Made by a program: the position numbers and the translations under genes. DNA of 64,000 nt from Ectocarpus siliculosus (taxonomy: Eukaryota > Sar > Phaeophyceae > Ectocarpales > Ectocarpaceae), in NCBI GenBank assembly GCA_000310025.1, contig FN649740.1, positions 3,773,774 to 3,837,773 on the forward strand, read 5' to 3'. Each line of letters opens with the position of its first letter. Within the stretch, counting starts at the first letter, position 1. The notes beneath the pieces are model-generated. The model made no database searches and was not told where the DNA came from. It was given only the letters and a program-made list of their open reading frames with translations. Shown one piece after another: positions 13,310 through 26,500 of this stretch.

Positions 13310-16300
13310 TCAAAGGCCCTCCATTGCTTGCGAGGCAACGCTGGCAATGGCTTGTTCTGATGCCTTGGGGATGTAATGGTACCGACCGCCTGCCGCAGCC
13401 GCGATCTCCTTCGCCATACCCGTCGACACGAATTTGTTTTCTGTGTCCAGCATAACCTGCCAGAAAACGGACACCAATACGACAAAATCGGAATCAGGCA
13501 GGCATGCGTACATACTCCGGAGTAGTGTAGGAGTAGTTCTTTGCGGCCCGTAGAATATCCCAAGCAATCGTTATAGCACCAGGCTTGCACAAAGACGTGG
13601 AACGATGCGACGAGTCACGATTTCTTCAGAAATCAACAAAAATTACCAAAAGACAGGGCAAGGTCATATTTTGGAAACTACGCTCACCAGGTTGAAGCCG
13701 CCCAAGCCAACGAGCCCCTTTGACACCTTTATCACCTCATCCTTCAGCTCTTCTCGCGTGGGCTTGTTGTCAGGGTCCATCTGGCAGCAGAAATAAAGCC
13801 CACGGCAGACGATCATCAGGACCAAAACAGGAATGCAAAAATCGCATCGTTTCTCTGAAAAACATGTGACCCGAGGCCTCCAACCAACACATTCCCAATC
13901 CTCTGAAACAAGTGCCGTGGCCATACCTCATGCCGCTCTGGTAGCCACTAAATTTTGCACGCGACTGCTCTGCGCAGCAACTCACCGGCTCCCCGTTGCT
14001 GACAGAAAGAGGCACGTTCGCCCGCCCGTCGCTGATACACACCATGATCACCTGGTTCAGTTGAGCAAACATCATACATGAGAGTAAGCAAGGGTTTGCC
14101 CCTCGTTTAGGCGGTCTCTCGCACTCTGAATAACGACAAATAACTCACGTTATGTATTCACGATAAAATGCATGGGGACACGACTGGATGCAACCCCCGG
14201 GCACGGGTAAGTACGCCGGTGTGCTGTGGGTGTTTCCACATTTGGCATAACATAAATATCATCATCCCGTTCCGTGCACGCACCTTCCCCACGTCTCCAC
14301 TCTTCTGAGCATTGATGCCTGTTCGTACAGCAACATTGAGGGCATGCGCCAACGGCGACCCTCCCCCACACGGCATCGTCTCCAGACGTCTCCTGGCCAT
14401 GGCGATAGACTTGGTTGGAGGAAGGAGGACCTCTGCCTTGTCTCCCTGTTCGTCGTAAGAAGCACAAGCACGAGCACAAATTCCGAGCGCATGCGAGCAC
14501 ACAGTATTAAATAGTGTTTTCGCTGTCTCATTATTATTATGGGGTTGCCCTTGACGCTGTTTGCGGCAACGGCCGGCACATCCCATTCCTCGTGCCTTTG
14601 CTTACATGCATGCACGCAGTTGTGCGGCAACAGCACTAAAACACGCATTATCTCCTCCCGAGCGGGTTTGTGAGTAGGGAGGACGCGGTAACCGTTTCAT
14701 ATCACCGCCACTTGTTTAAACCTCGAAGTATTTCATTAAATGTAATGACGACAACAACAATGGTGGTGCGTCCCGTAAGTCAAAGTTGAACACAACTCCC
14801 CAACTCTGTAGTGTAGAGAAGACGTGGAATCAACCAGGTCACGCGTGGCGTCTGTGTGTCGGTAGGTCACGATGCATCCGACAGACGTTTTCGGACGGCT
14901 CTACTGATTGCTCCATTGACACGCGATTTGCAAACAGCCTTCATCCTCACCTGGAAAGGAATGATGCAGATCTTGTCACGTGACTGGTAAGCTTCCTGCA
15001 GAAGCGACATGGCCGCCCCCTTTGCCGCATTCATCCGGTTCAAGGCCATCGATCCGGAAGCGTCGACGATGAAGATGATCAGCGACCCCGCCTTCCGTGC
15101 CATGCGCTTGGCGCGCACATCCGAGCCTTCAATGAAAACTCCTCGCGTTTCCCTCTCGGTGCCCTACCAAGAAACAAATGAAGTTTGTTTCGACGGTTGG
15201 AGAACCACCATACAGAATCTCTCTACTTGCAATGCTGATGAGACTCAAAGTAGTGCTCTCAACCATGTGACCCAAAGAGAGCGCATCATTAAGACCTAAA
15301 CAGGACACGTCTCACAGGAGGTTTCGCACCACCACAAGAGAAGTGAACCAACTGCGGAACAAGTCAACCTTTCCCAGAAATGTACCTCGAACACTCGTAA
15401 TAAATACTCACAGCGGCCCGTTTGCGACGCGGTCGCTGGTAAGGAGCAGCTGCTCGCATGGTCGCATCCACTGCCAGGCGTGTAACCTGTGTACGAGAAG
15501 GCAGTCAAAACAACCTCAGCGCAGTGAACGCGTGACGTTCTTCATGCAACGAACGTGTCAACCAACGTGACAACACCACACAAAATAACTGGAGATCGCG
15601 GTGAAATGGGGCACCTGGGCACTCGACCAGACCTCTCCGGTTCATCGATGGGCCTTGCCCCGTTGGATTTGACGACGGACGTAAACAATAGGATTGCGTC
15701 CCATTCTTGCAAATTGTAGACACCAACTTAAGCCCTATTTAGTAGGTGCAATCATCGTGGGTCTCAAAATAAGCCCCGACACCCCGGTCATTCCAATTCT
15801 GCTGCATCAGACAATAGTGACGTCTCCCTCACCTTGCCACGTGGAATCATGGGCTTAATGTACCGTCCGCGCTCCTGCGAGTAAATGAGGCCACGGCCAC
15901 CTGACTTGCCCAAGTTGTTCTTGCCGGTAAAATCCAACAGCTCAGGATCGATGGGCGTGGAGTCGATGTCGAACATGAACTCCTGAATGGCAAGGCGAGC
16001 AAAAACCGCAGAGCTGGCAAATGAGAGGCTGGACAACCCAACACTTGCATGAATCGCGCTTTGGGTGGGCGCAGCTATCCACTTACACATCAACTCGACG
16101 CCTCGCCCGCAAATGGCGCACCGGATAACGCTAGAACAGAACAACGGAACTGACTGTTTCAACTAACTGACTGTTTCCCTCTGATGAATATGGTGTAACA
16201 TAACACCGTTGGGTGTTACAAATAGGCAGCCGGCACGAAACTGCTACGTGGCAGGGAGCACGCGAACAATGCTGCCCTCCAAGACGGAGAATCATGCCGA

Positions 16301-19300
16301 CACATTCGTTCGAAACAAATGCAAAATTGAAAGAGACAGACATAGGTCGGAATTGGGCCACCGAAACTACTCTCCGTACACGACACTGCACTACAAATGT
16401 TTGCTGTTTTCGGTTGGCTCTCAGAACCGTAAAACACATGACACCCTTCGCACGTCAGGCAAGTCACGTCACGGCCAAGCCTGGTCGTGCGGCAAAAACT
16501 CCAGTGGTCGCATCACGAAGAGCAATATTTACTGGGGCCCTCCTACGAAATCTCGTCTCGCGCCGAATACTGCTGTTGGCGCACCAACTATTCAGCTCTT
16601 GACGGGAACAACAGGTAACTTGAGGACGTTCTTCGTTAGGAAAACACACCTGCGGAATAGCCGGAGCCTCATCTTCATCTGGCTGGTCTTCCTCCTGCTC
16701 CTCTTCCTCTGGAGATTCCTCTTCCTCCGGCTCTTCGTCTTCGTCCTTCTCTTCCTGAACACGGTAAGGGAAGCAAGGTGGCAACATCATCGAGAGCGTG
16801 GCGAGCGATAGTGCTGCTTGCTTCGCCGGTATGGGCTACGGAAGGGCGCCTCTTTGACCGTCAAGGCGCCATATCGGGACGTGATGGCGGGTGACGCCGT
16901 GTACTTCGTCAGTACCTCGTCACGTCACCTTCTTGCCAACGATGAAGAACAAGACAACGTTAAGATTTGATACGTTATTATAGCGCTGCGAACAGCAACG
17001 GAGCTATCGCTTCCGCCCACCCCCCTCTACCCACGACATCCACGCAAAAGGAGTTTGCGGGAACGTTTCCCACCTCGCCATTTTCATCATCCTCTTGGTT
17101 GTTCTGCGGCGGCGGAGGAGGCGGCGGCGGCGGCTCCAACTGGCACCAACGGAAGGACAACGAAAAAAGCATTTTGTGAGTATTTGCGACATGATGGTGC
17201 AGATAAACTTCGCATGAACCAAAACCCGCAACACACGTACGCTAAAAACCCTCGACACGGTTCCACAAAGCAGAAGCAACTGTGCTATTACACGACTGCT
17301 TGGCTGCACCTTACCCTAGAGGACGAGATACCACCACAAGTGACTACACTGAACAGCAGGTAAATCTCGTCTCGTCCGCCTCACCATTTCTTCGTCGTCC
17401 TGGGGCATCTGCATGAAAATGCCACGAGGGGCAATCGCGAGTTTCACGGCAAGCTTAAGGTCTTCGGCAGACACGCGCCTGTCCTCCAAAGCTGAAAAAA
17501 CAGAAAGTGAACAGGATAACGAAGTGAAAAGAGTTGGCCACAGACGCTATCAGCAGTCTCTTCATCGCATCTTAGGGGAGAGGCACCTGCTATTCATTCG
17601 TTACCTGCGTTCTGCAGCGATGCAATGCAACCGACGGAACTAGGGGTATGTTCGGGTACACACGGAACTGGAGCCACCACAAGCTGGTTTACACCATTGG
17701 GTTGGAATACAAGGACAACCTGTGGACGGCGTCATGTTGCCACAACACTACGTAAAGGAACCCAAGATATTGATCAGCAACTCACCGGCTGAAGCCCTAG
17801 CCACTTCACAAGCAAATATTTCCGCGCGCTGTCCCTGGGTTTGTGCGCGGCTCGCCTCCTCGCACAAATACTTGATCTGGTCTTTGGACAGTTGCAGTTG
17901 CTGCGAGAAAGAAAGAAGTGGGGAAGCGAAAAAAATTGACGGCCTTCAAAGCGTGGCAGCAAAACAGCAGAAACCCTGCAGGCGTACGCACATGTTTACA
18001 GTAGCTTGCGCAAGCACACTAGAAACGGCACGAAGCCGCCGCCCCGTCAAAGGCAAGAGATAACGCGCGAGCAAAAAGCTGTGACTGCTGTCTCTGAACA
18101 CACACACGTCAGTACTAGCTAGTACCTTCAGCTCTTCCCTGGCGAAGATGATGCGAGTCTTGACGTTATCTTCCTCGTCCAGGATGCTTTGGAGATCTGC
18201 CTCGTCGATGTCAGCCCACTCCAGCACACCTAGAATACATACATATGTGCACGGTAATCATGTGCCAGAGACAAACGAGCGGGGGACAGCAGTTGCATCA
18301 GTGCATGCGCATACTTGTGGTGTTCGACACACGGCAGAGGCAAAACCGGGGTAAATGGCCATCAAAGCGCGGCTAGAGAGGCTTCAAATCTCCGAGTAAA
18401 TTCGAGACTTTGGCTTTCGTCTGCACGCAGCCACAAGAACCTCACGGCAGATATTGTATCCGATCTTTGAGTGCCTCCGAAAACGAGACCTAACGTGGGG
18501 TGGAAAGCCACAGCAGTCACGCCCAAGACCACCATACCCCTACAGCACTCTAACCAGCGGGCTCAACGATCCAAACATACGTGCGTTCGCTGTGACCACT
18601 CCACAGCGAGGCTTACCGTTCACAGCTTCAATGCGCTGATCCATGTCCAATGGCGCAGCATCAACGCTGAGAGCAACAGCGATGCGGTCTAGGAGATGGT
18701 CCCGCAACTCTGCCTCCTCTGGGTTGAACGTGGCGATCATCAGAGGCTTGCATGGGTACCTCATCGATATACCCTCACGCTGTTAAAAACACGCGGACAA
18801 GAAAGGCGCGGGCTAAGTTGTCCGCAAAAGCAGCCAATATTTGGGGCACAACAATGCATGCGCAAAAACGTACCCTGGTACCTGGTAGGTATCTCTCCTG
18901 TAACCCCGAAAGCTAGTTCCATCCGACAACTTCCGACGCGATCGGTTCTCGGTTGCAGACTCACGAATCCCAAACAGGTGAGTTTTGGAAATCCTGATTC
19001 TCTTACCTCTACGTTAACCCATCCATCAGACACAATCCCCAGTAGGATCTGGCACAGCTCAGTGTCCAGCAGGTTGATGTCGTCGACGTACAGGATGCCC
19101 CGGTGGGCGGTCGCTAGCAATCCTGGCAGAAACACCGTCTTTCCCTGGTAGTATGAGAGAGAATCCAAACCATTTGAAGGGACCAAACAAGTCCAAAATA
19201 GAGTATCGGGATGAGTGAGCAATTCACGCCACAACTCAACTGCAACAAGAACAGGCACAGTCTATGGACACCCAGCAAGAAGTAGATGGTCGTACAAAAG

Positions 19301-22300
19301 AACGCTAGCTGGATTCTGAAAAAAAACATAAGAAAACGTTGACAAAGTCCTGCCAATGTCCGCAGAGGACAGACTTGAAGAAAGCAGCCTGGATAAATAC
19401 AAGGATCCGTCCACAACCCCGTATATTGAAGTATATTGGAGTCTGTAAGGGATCGCACCCACCAGGAAATCACTGCGGTAGACAGACGTGAACAGAAAAA
19501 AAAAGGAACGGTTGACGTAAGCACAAATCGTCGAGATGGTGCGCACTGTAGCGCTGCTGTAGGATTGCTCACCTGTTTCACCGATTCCTCCACGTCCACA
19601 GAGCCCAAGAGGCGGTCCTCCATCACGTTCAAAGGAACCTGTTCCAAATGGGAAACACATGCGCCGGCAAACGGCTGAACGTCTAAGCCACAAAACGACG
19701 GCCACACAAGCTAGAGAGCCCGTAGGTCAAGCACATCAAGCCATCAACGTCCTCTGTGTGTAGAACGAATTGTGATTTTTATTCCGGGGGAGGAAAAAAC
19801 CTGACTGACAGGACGGGCATTCCGACACTTGCCAACACACCACAAACCAGAGCCATAAAATGAAACCCCTGACTGGAAACGGCCGCTACGGTGATATACA
19901 CAAGAGCTCCCTGCGCCCCAAGCTTACCTGAACAAACGGGGCATCCACAATCTCCGTCTCGAGGTCGCTCAACTCCTTTCCTTCTCTCTCGAGCATGGCA
20001 GCGGTGAAGTCATCCACCATGTTGGGCGCTTCTGGGTCCAAATTGTACGCGGAGTCCTGCAGGATGGAGCACGGCATCGAACGCCCGGAGTAATTCAAGA
20101 TGATGGTGGTCGGATATCCACCGCCAACTCTGCAGATTAGATTAGCTCTCTGCTACAGTCATCACCGTCATCAAACACTCCAAATCGAGGAACAACATTG
20201 TAGGAATTGCCGTGGGTGACATAAATGACGAACCAGGCAGCATTTCCACTCGCGGACGCAAAGCAACGTTTTCAAACCTCACAACCTCAAACCCCACCTT
20301 GATGCGTTCGATTGGCGGCAACACGCTGTGAATAGCACGCGCCAGGATGGACTTGGCCGTGCCCCTGCTGCCCGAGATCAGAACACCGCCCATGGCAGGA
20401 TTCACTGGCAGAAAAAATAGCAATATAAACGGCCAATGCAGCCGTCTAGCTTAGATACCAGCGAAATTACGTCGCGACATAATCTTTCCATCTCGGGGAG
20501 CGAAGCATGCATGCATTCGGCCATCCCTCACTAAGCGAACGCCATCTCGCCGAGGCTAAACCTGCGGAAAGCCTCGACACTGCCATCACATGTGTCGCGT
20601 GAAAACATGTGTAGCTGGCTGTTCGCAAGGCACACTCTTGGTAACGATTGAAGCAACATTTTGAATACCGAGTGAGTTCAAAATCAGCACGTGATCATCA
20701 AACAAGACATGCAAGCAACCCGTCATGCGCGCCCTATCATCTACTGCTGTCTCCATGTCACCTGCAGCCAGTAGTAAAGCCAGCTTGACCATGTCTTGCC
20801 CCACGATCTTGGACATCGGGTACGGCCTTGTCGGCATCTTGACCGGCTGCATTACTGCGGGAAATGCAGCATCACATCAACCACAATCCATTCACCACAT
20901 ATGCAGACGCGACCATTTCCTGTCAGCACTCATTGCATTCACAACTTCAAACGAGGATACTGTTGTAACGTCGCGAATCATGGCACAGGGCGGGGCACAA
21001 TAAAAAGCACGAAGCACGCGATTTTCTTCGATTGCCGCACAGGGGTCCATCGGGATCATCGTAGAGGGGTGCATCACGAAACCTGAAGGCATGTAATTGC
21101 AGCCGTCGGAGTGCTGGAATACATAAAATACCACGGTTCTCATCTGTTTCCTTGAGGAGCTAGCTCCTCTGCTGCATGAATGGCAGCGTCGTGGACCACA
21201 CGCAATCTTCATTGGATCGGTTAATCGCTACTCAACCAACCAAGCTGATCATTTTACGCCCCTTCACCCACAACAATGAATAAATAGTGTACTTGCACGA
21301 CCTGATGTACATTCTCATAGACTACAGAGCGTCCATCACGAGAATTTGAGAGAGGGGTGCAATGATTAAAGGCACATGAGATGGATACACATCCAGCAGG
21401 CAGTACACCATTCACGCCATTCTTTATTCGTGGCACCCGACCAAAATCGCCTGGTGCCAGTACTGCAGAGGGTGCGGTAGAGCGGGCATTCGTAAAGAGA
21501 ACAAAATCTTCCCCTCCTGAACGTCACATGGTCATGATGGTCGCACATACTGGTGCACGGAGCAAGAGCTGGTGTGGTGTGGTGCGCCGGGTAACGCCTG
21601 CTGTGATGTGTTGGATATCGCACGTATCGGAGTCATCGCAGGCCTGGGGTGGGCATTGAACCGTCTGGGTCCCAGAATCACCGCTGGGGATGCATGCCAC
21701 TCAGCATCGCGCGTATCGGGGTCATCGCGCAGCAGTGTGAGCGTTAAATACAACTTCAATGAAATATTCCGGAGGAATCTAAATGGCGCAGGGTCGGCGT
21801 CATTACACCCCTGTGTGGTGAAACGCCAAGAACAAAATAGTTTCAAAACCGATCGTACAGGGGTGAGATGACCCGCAACCTTAAGGTACAAAATGTCTCG
21901 ACTGGCCGCCACGCGGCTGCTGCGGACTGCTGCAATGCTCTTTGCGCCCAACAGACGTTCGAGGGTTGAGGTTGAGGTGATGCTTTTCTTAACGGGATCG
22001 ACATAAAATTGGTAGCACCTGCAGCAATCCTGGTCAAACGCCCCCGAAGCGAGAATATATATGCATTCGGGATTGCGTGTAAAGTGTAAAGACCAAACCC
22101 AAAGTGCGCCCTGCTGAACCGCTCCAATCCGACACGTTGTCAAACGTGGCTTGTCGTGTATGAGCCTGTATGATCGTATGAGCGATCACGATCATTATGG
22201 GCAAGTCGCTGAACACAGCTGAGAGCCAGCAGTTTGTATTCCCCGCTGGTGCCTTGTCTTCGAAGCTATCAGGGCGTGGACAATGACAGGATTCAAACCC

Positions 22301-22912
22301 TGCCATTGCTCGCTTGTGGCACATTTGCCTCTCCGTTCCAACGCACCAACCATCAGGAAGCACAAGCAAACAAGGTCTTGAGCATGCTTATGATGTGCGC
22401 ACACCGCCACCGCCGAGCCGAAACAAACATTGTCCAAAAATTTCACGGCAGAAGGGAACGAAATACCTTGCTTGCCCATCTCTGACTGAGCCTCCATGGC
22501 GGCCTCTGCTTCCATCACTGCCTTAACTCTCTCATCGAGTGCTGGGACCTCCGCCACCATCCGCACCCCACCCTGCCGAGTGCTTCGCATGCCACCATTG
22601 GACGCGTGCACCCGAGATACATCCGAGCCACCCCATCGCCGCTGCTGAAGCCAGGGACCCTAATGCCAAACAAACAGGGCACAAATGCATTCACATAAGT
22701 GACGTGAAGTCGTGGCTACATCGAGAGCATTCCAGGCTGGTTACCGTGGTGGGCCGCCGTACGACGAATCACGTTACGCTATAACGAGAGAGGGGCACAT
22801 GATGGGTGCAGGCTGCAAATGAACATGAGCATGAACGTACCGAGTAAAACCCTTCACAGACCGCTGCCAGCAGCAAGAACGCGGCCGCCTTAGTTTTTGT
22901 CTGCGGCTTCAT
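13310..22912 (-). CDS. chlD: Magnesium-protoporphyrin IX chelatase subunit D, plastid-targeted precursor
   Basis: Twenty exons, in transcript order: 22841-22912, 22467-22659, 20762-20854, 20298-20404, 19928-20056, 19573-19638, 19007-19144, 18617-18779, 18126-18229, 17786-17900, 17385-17491, 17074-17139, 16650-16754, 15833-15982, 15412-15486, 14951-15163, 14284-14445, 13986-14051, 13688-13780, 13310-13456. All phases agree and give 787 residues. ChlD works with ChlI and ChlH to insert Mg into protoporphyrin IX, the first committed step of chlorophyll synthesis. Residues 1-24 are a signal peptide ([13 protein letters not shown], then Phe), followed by an Arg-rich transit region. The AAA+ part has GSRGTAKS (about 131-138) and [13 protein letters not shown] nine-Pro run and a Glu/Asp-rich linker (about 430-486) separate it from the vWA/MIDAS domain with DASGSM (about 595) and CISDGRAN. 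The gene looks intact. It is divergently paired with the EH-LRR gene. Confidence 0.96.
20855..22466. other. Large second intron of chlD
   Basis: At about 1.6 kb this is by far the longest intron of the gene. No exon of either strand is supported inside it. A tRNA-like stretch near 22,270-22,300 was considered and rejected. No mobile-element ends were recognised. Confidence 0.5.
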
Positions 22913-23520
22913 GACGCCCGGCAGCCCCAATGGCGAGATTCGGAAATCTCGGGCGCTCACACACAAAGTGTGCGCCTTTGGTCAAGCTCAATCGCTAGGG
23001 GACTCGTGCTCCTCACTCTACGCTCACCCTCCTTCACACAAGCCAGATAGGACGGGGTCCCCACACCTAGGACACTTCTGTGGTTGAGCCGGGGGGTGTA
23101 CGCGTACGATGGGGCTACCGTATATGACACAAGATAACGCACCCCCTGGACCAATTTTCAAAGCTCGATTACGCCACGACGAAGAGGATGGACAAATGAA
23201 ACAATACATTTTCGGAAATCTATCATCGAGAAAGCATCAACGCCACTGTTTTAGGCGCTGTGACTCTTTCTGTTGATGAGAAATCGAGATTTGAAAAGCG
23301 GTCCAGGGGGTGTGTTATCTTGTGTCACTTACGGTAAGTGTCGCTTCGGGACCCCAACTCCATAACTCACCGCGTCCATGCGTCCATCATGATCACACGT
23401 GACGCCTCGTTATTGTAGTAAAATCTATCTTGTTTCTCTCTCTCTCTGTTCTCTTCTCTTTCTTGTGTCGAAAACGTGGAGGAGGCAAGGCGAGTGGAAC
23501 ACTGCGTGCGTTGTAGAAGG
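22913..23520. promoter_or_regulatory. Divergent intergenic region between chlD and the EH-LRR gene
   Basis: Both neighbouring start codons face outward from this 608-base gap, so it must contain both promoters and 5' UTRs. The foldback repeat occupies its centre. No TATA box or known light-response element could be named with confidence. Confidence 0.5.
23116..23336. repeat. Foldback (inverted repeat) in the shared chlD / EH-LRR promoter
   Basis: The left arm (about 23,116-23,170) and right arm (about 23,281-23,336) are reverse complements over roughly 55 bases with few mismatches. They share TGACACAAGATAAC, CACCCCCTGGACC and TTTTCAAA. The loop is about 110 bases. The size and form match a MITE-like DNA element or a transcribed hairpin. 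No clear target-site duplication was found, and the arm ends (TACCGTA) lie just inside the flanks. Confidence 0.8.
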
Positions 23521-26500
23521 ATGGCCGTCACCGACAACATACAACCCCAAGACAGCCCGGTCGACGAACACAGATACGCGAAAATATTTGAAAAACTGGA
23601 TACGGAGGACGGATATCTTAGCGGCAAGCGAGCCGTGGTTCTACTGCGAAAGTCGGGCGTGCCACAAGAGACGCTTTCAAAAGTGTGGGCGCTCGCAGAC
23701 TCTGATGTTGATGGAAGATTGTCCTTGAAGGTGCGTTGTATTTGAGTACATAACGATATGCGTTGGTACTCCGAGCAAAATTTTCCTGTTGGCGTCGTCA
23801 ACTTGTCAACCATTGCAGCTGCGTTGACACGTCTTTTAACGAAAAACCTTCGCTCTTCCGGATGCTGTGTTCTCCTTGGGCAGGAGTTTTGCACGGCGAT
23901 GCACCTCATTGGATGTTTCCGCAAGGGGCTGCCGCTCCCGGAGGTACCGAGTAGGAAGCCAAAGAAGCCCAAGAAACGGCAGTCTCCTGGCGGTGACACA
24001 AAGCCAAGAGAGGGCCAAGGAAAGCGTGAAATCACGTTTGCGAAATCCCCCAAGCGACGATCCCGCCTGGCGTCTCTCGTTGACCCTCACCAGGATGCTA
24101 ATCCCCCCGGTGCTTCCATCGCGAAATCGCACGAGCCACTAGTAAGCAACACAAACCTAGCGTATGATATATATGTGTCGTCCCATGTTGTTCTGGTATT
24201 TCCTGGATCAGTAGGATTCGCAAGTTTGTAGTATTAACATGTTGGATAAAGCGTACAATCCGGGAGGTTGGGTTGGGTTAGGGATAGGGTTGGGGAATAG
24301 GGTCTGCGTCCTCCCTCCCTGTCCTATTCCCTCATAAACGTATTAATCGTGCGAAAGCGGTCCTCCTGGATACATCAACTGGTACGTACAGCTTCCTTTG
24401 AGCAGGTGAGTACTAAATTGACCCGTTGAAGCTCGTGTGTCACACCCTCGGGTAAGCAGGATCCGCAAGTCCGCGACTCTCTGGATCCTTACCTTGTGCG
24501 GGAGCAGGAGCCCAATGATCACGAGTCAGTGGAAAAGCAGGCGTCTCAAGGAATTGCGCCAGCAGTGAGTTAAAAGGCTTGGGCTAGAAGTGTTGGAGCA
24601 TGTAGTGCGCCGCATACAGTCAATTTGTTTGGAGGTGCGCGGAAAGAGAAACAGAACCCACATTGCTCACAGTTATAAGCAGCAAGCATATTGTGCTCGC
24701 GCAAATAGCAGTTGGGATACGCGTGAAGTACTGACACCGAGAGATGAATCAATCAGCAGGGCGCGCAGTCACCAAACGGCAAGGAGAGGGAGGAACGAGG
24801 AGAGTTGATTCCCGAAAAAAAGGGCGCGACGGATGAATTTTTCGCAACCAGCCGAAAGGAGGCGGAAGAGAGTCGGGATCATGGAGGGCAATCTCGTATC
24901 CGCCGACCGAACCTTCGCCAGCTGGACGACAAGGATGTGGACGCGGTTTTTGCGGAGGGGCCAGGGGCTATCAACTCCCTCCGCGACGTGCAGGTGCTAC
25001 GGTTTGCAAAATGGCGTTGTTGTCATCCGGCATGATTGTACGCGCGTGATGATTGTGGCGTGCCAAGAATTTGCTTTCAAAGAACCATGTCTACACCGCG
25101 GGTGGTCTGCCAGCCCCCCACCAAATAGGCACACGTCATGCCGGCAGCCTCAGCACACACATCCCTTTTGGTATGCGGTGCCTCTTCGGTGCTCTTTATC
25201 TGCAGAGTTGGCGCGTCCTCGTGATGGGCCTTCAGCGGCTGTCGGGAAAGGACATGGCACGTCATGTACCGGTGGGTGAACTTGGTGTCGTGCTCTATGT
25301 TCCGCGAGCTTTGCGAATACACGTAATGCGTACGTGGGCCGTACCCTTACTACTGAACGTACGTGTCTCCTTAATTGTTGATGATGTAGCAATGATTTTT
25401 CTTCTTTTTGACCTGAAATCGATCCCGTTTGTTGCCTTCCACATGAAAGACGAACGTGAGGCCTCGTCGACGGCATACCTTGCCACTAGCCGCGAAGGGA
25501 GACCTCGCACGAAAACAGGATTATCTGCCGGGTAGAGGTCGAAGAACAAGCCTCCTCGGGACCGCATACGAGCCAGCCGCGTTGTTTCTCAAGTGAGCTA
25601 CTGTAAGCTCTTGGAGAGGTAGATTCGCAGCCGGCTGACTCTCATATATTAACGTTTTGAACCTGCTTCGACAAGAAGTGTAATTGTTCCAACAGGCACC
25701 CTCGGGCCTCGCTCAAGGTTCTTGATGGATAAGAATAGCAATACAAAAAACCGTCGAAGCTCGAATCATGGGCCTCATTGACAGTATCAGGTATTGAAGG
25801 CAATACGATATGTATTCCCCAAGTAGCGCAATGCAGGGATATTGATACCTTGATACATTCTTGATCGCGTTTTCTTGCAGGCAACGGGCCGAGAGAAGGA
25901 GTATTCGGGAGGCGGACTTAGAAAAGGATACGGCAAAGGCAGCTGAAAAATGGAACCTCAAACCCTTGCGAGAGAAGTCTGAGAGGTAAGAGGTAAGGGG
26001 CCGTTCGTAGGTTTCTGCTGGTATTTAGTCTTGCTCAACGATGTCTTGTTGTTGAATCACATGCGAACCGTGTGGTTGCCAAGATAGGCGTCGCTCTTGG
26101 CTCCCAGGCATCCTATTGTAAACCTGCGGTTTTCAACATCTCCAACGCGAAGGTGCGAAAGTGATGGAGAGCAAACATCCAGTAGAGGGAACCTGAGTGT
26201 CGCTGGGCTGCCACTTCTGGACGAGGATGTTGACATCATCGTGCACGTGAGATGTTGCAGCGTAGTTGCAACTCAATAGCCAGCCCCGTACTAAACAAGA
26301 AGGCCGCGTCTCTACCCCGGCCTGGTTGTGTTGCCACTGGTGTTTCCATGTTCTTCTCGACATGTCATCGTTTCCCCCGTCGGCATTTCTCTCGTGGAGC
26401 ATCAATAACCTCTCAAAACAACCAATAGGGCATACAAACAAGAGAGAAACGAGGGGCAACGAGGGGCAACGAGGGGCAAGGATTGGGTGACTGTAGGCAG

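Noticed and set aside
22260-22310. tRNA-like T-arm (GGTTTGAATCC type box) on the minus strand
   Set aside because: The T stem pairs poorly and no acceptor stem or complete cloverleaf can be drawn around it; it lies in a chlD intron.
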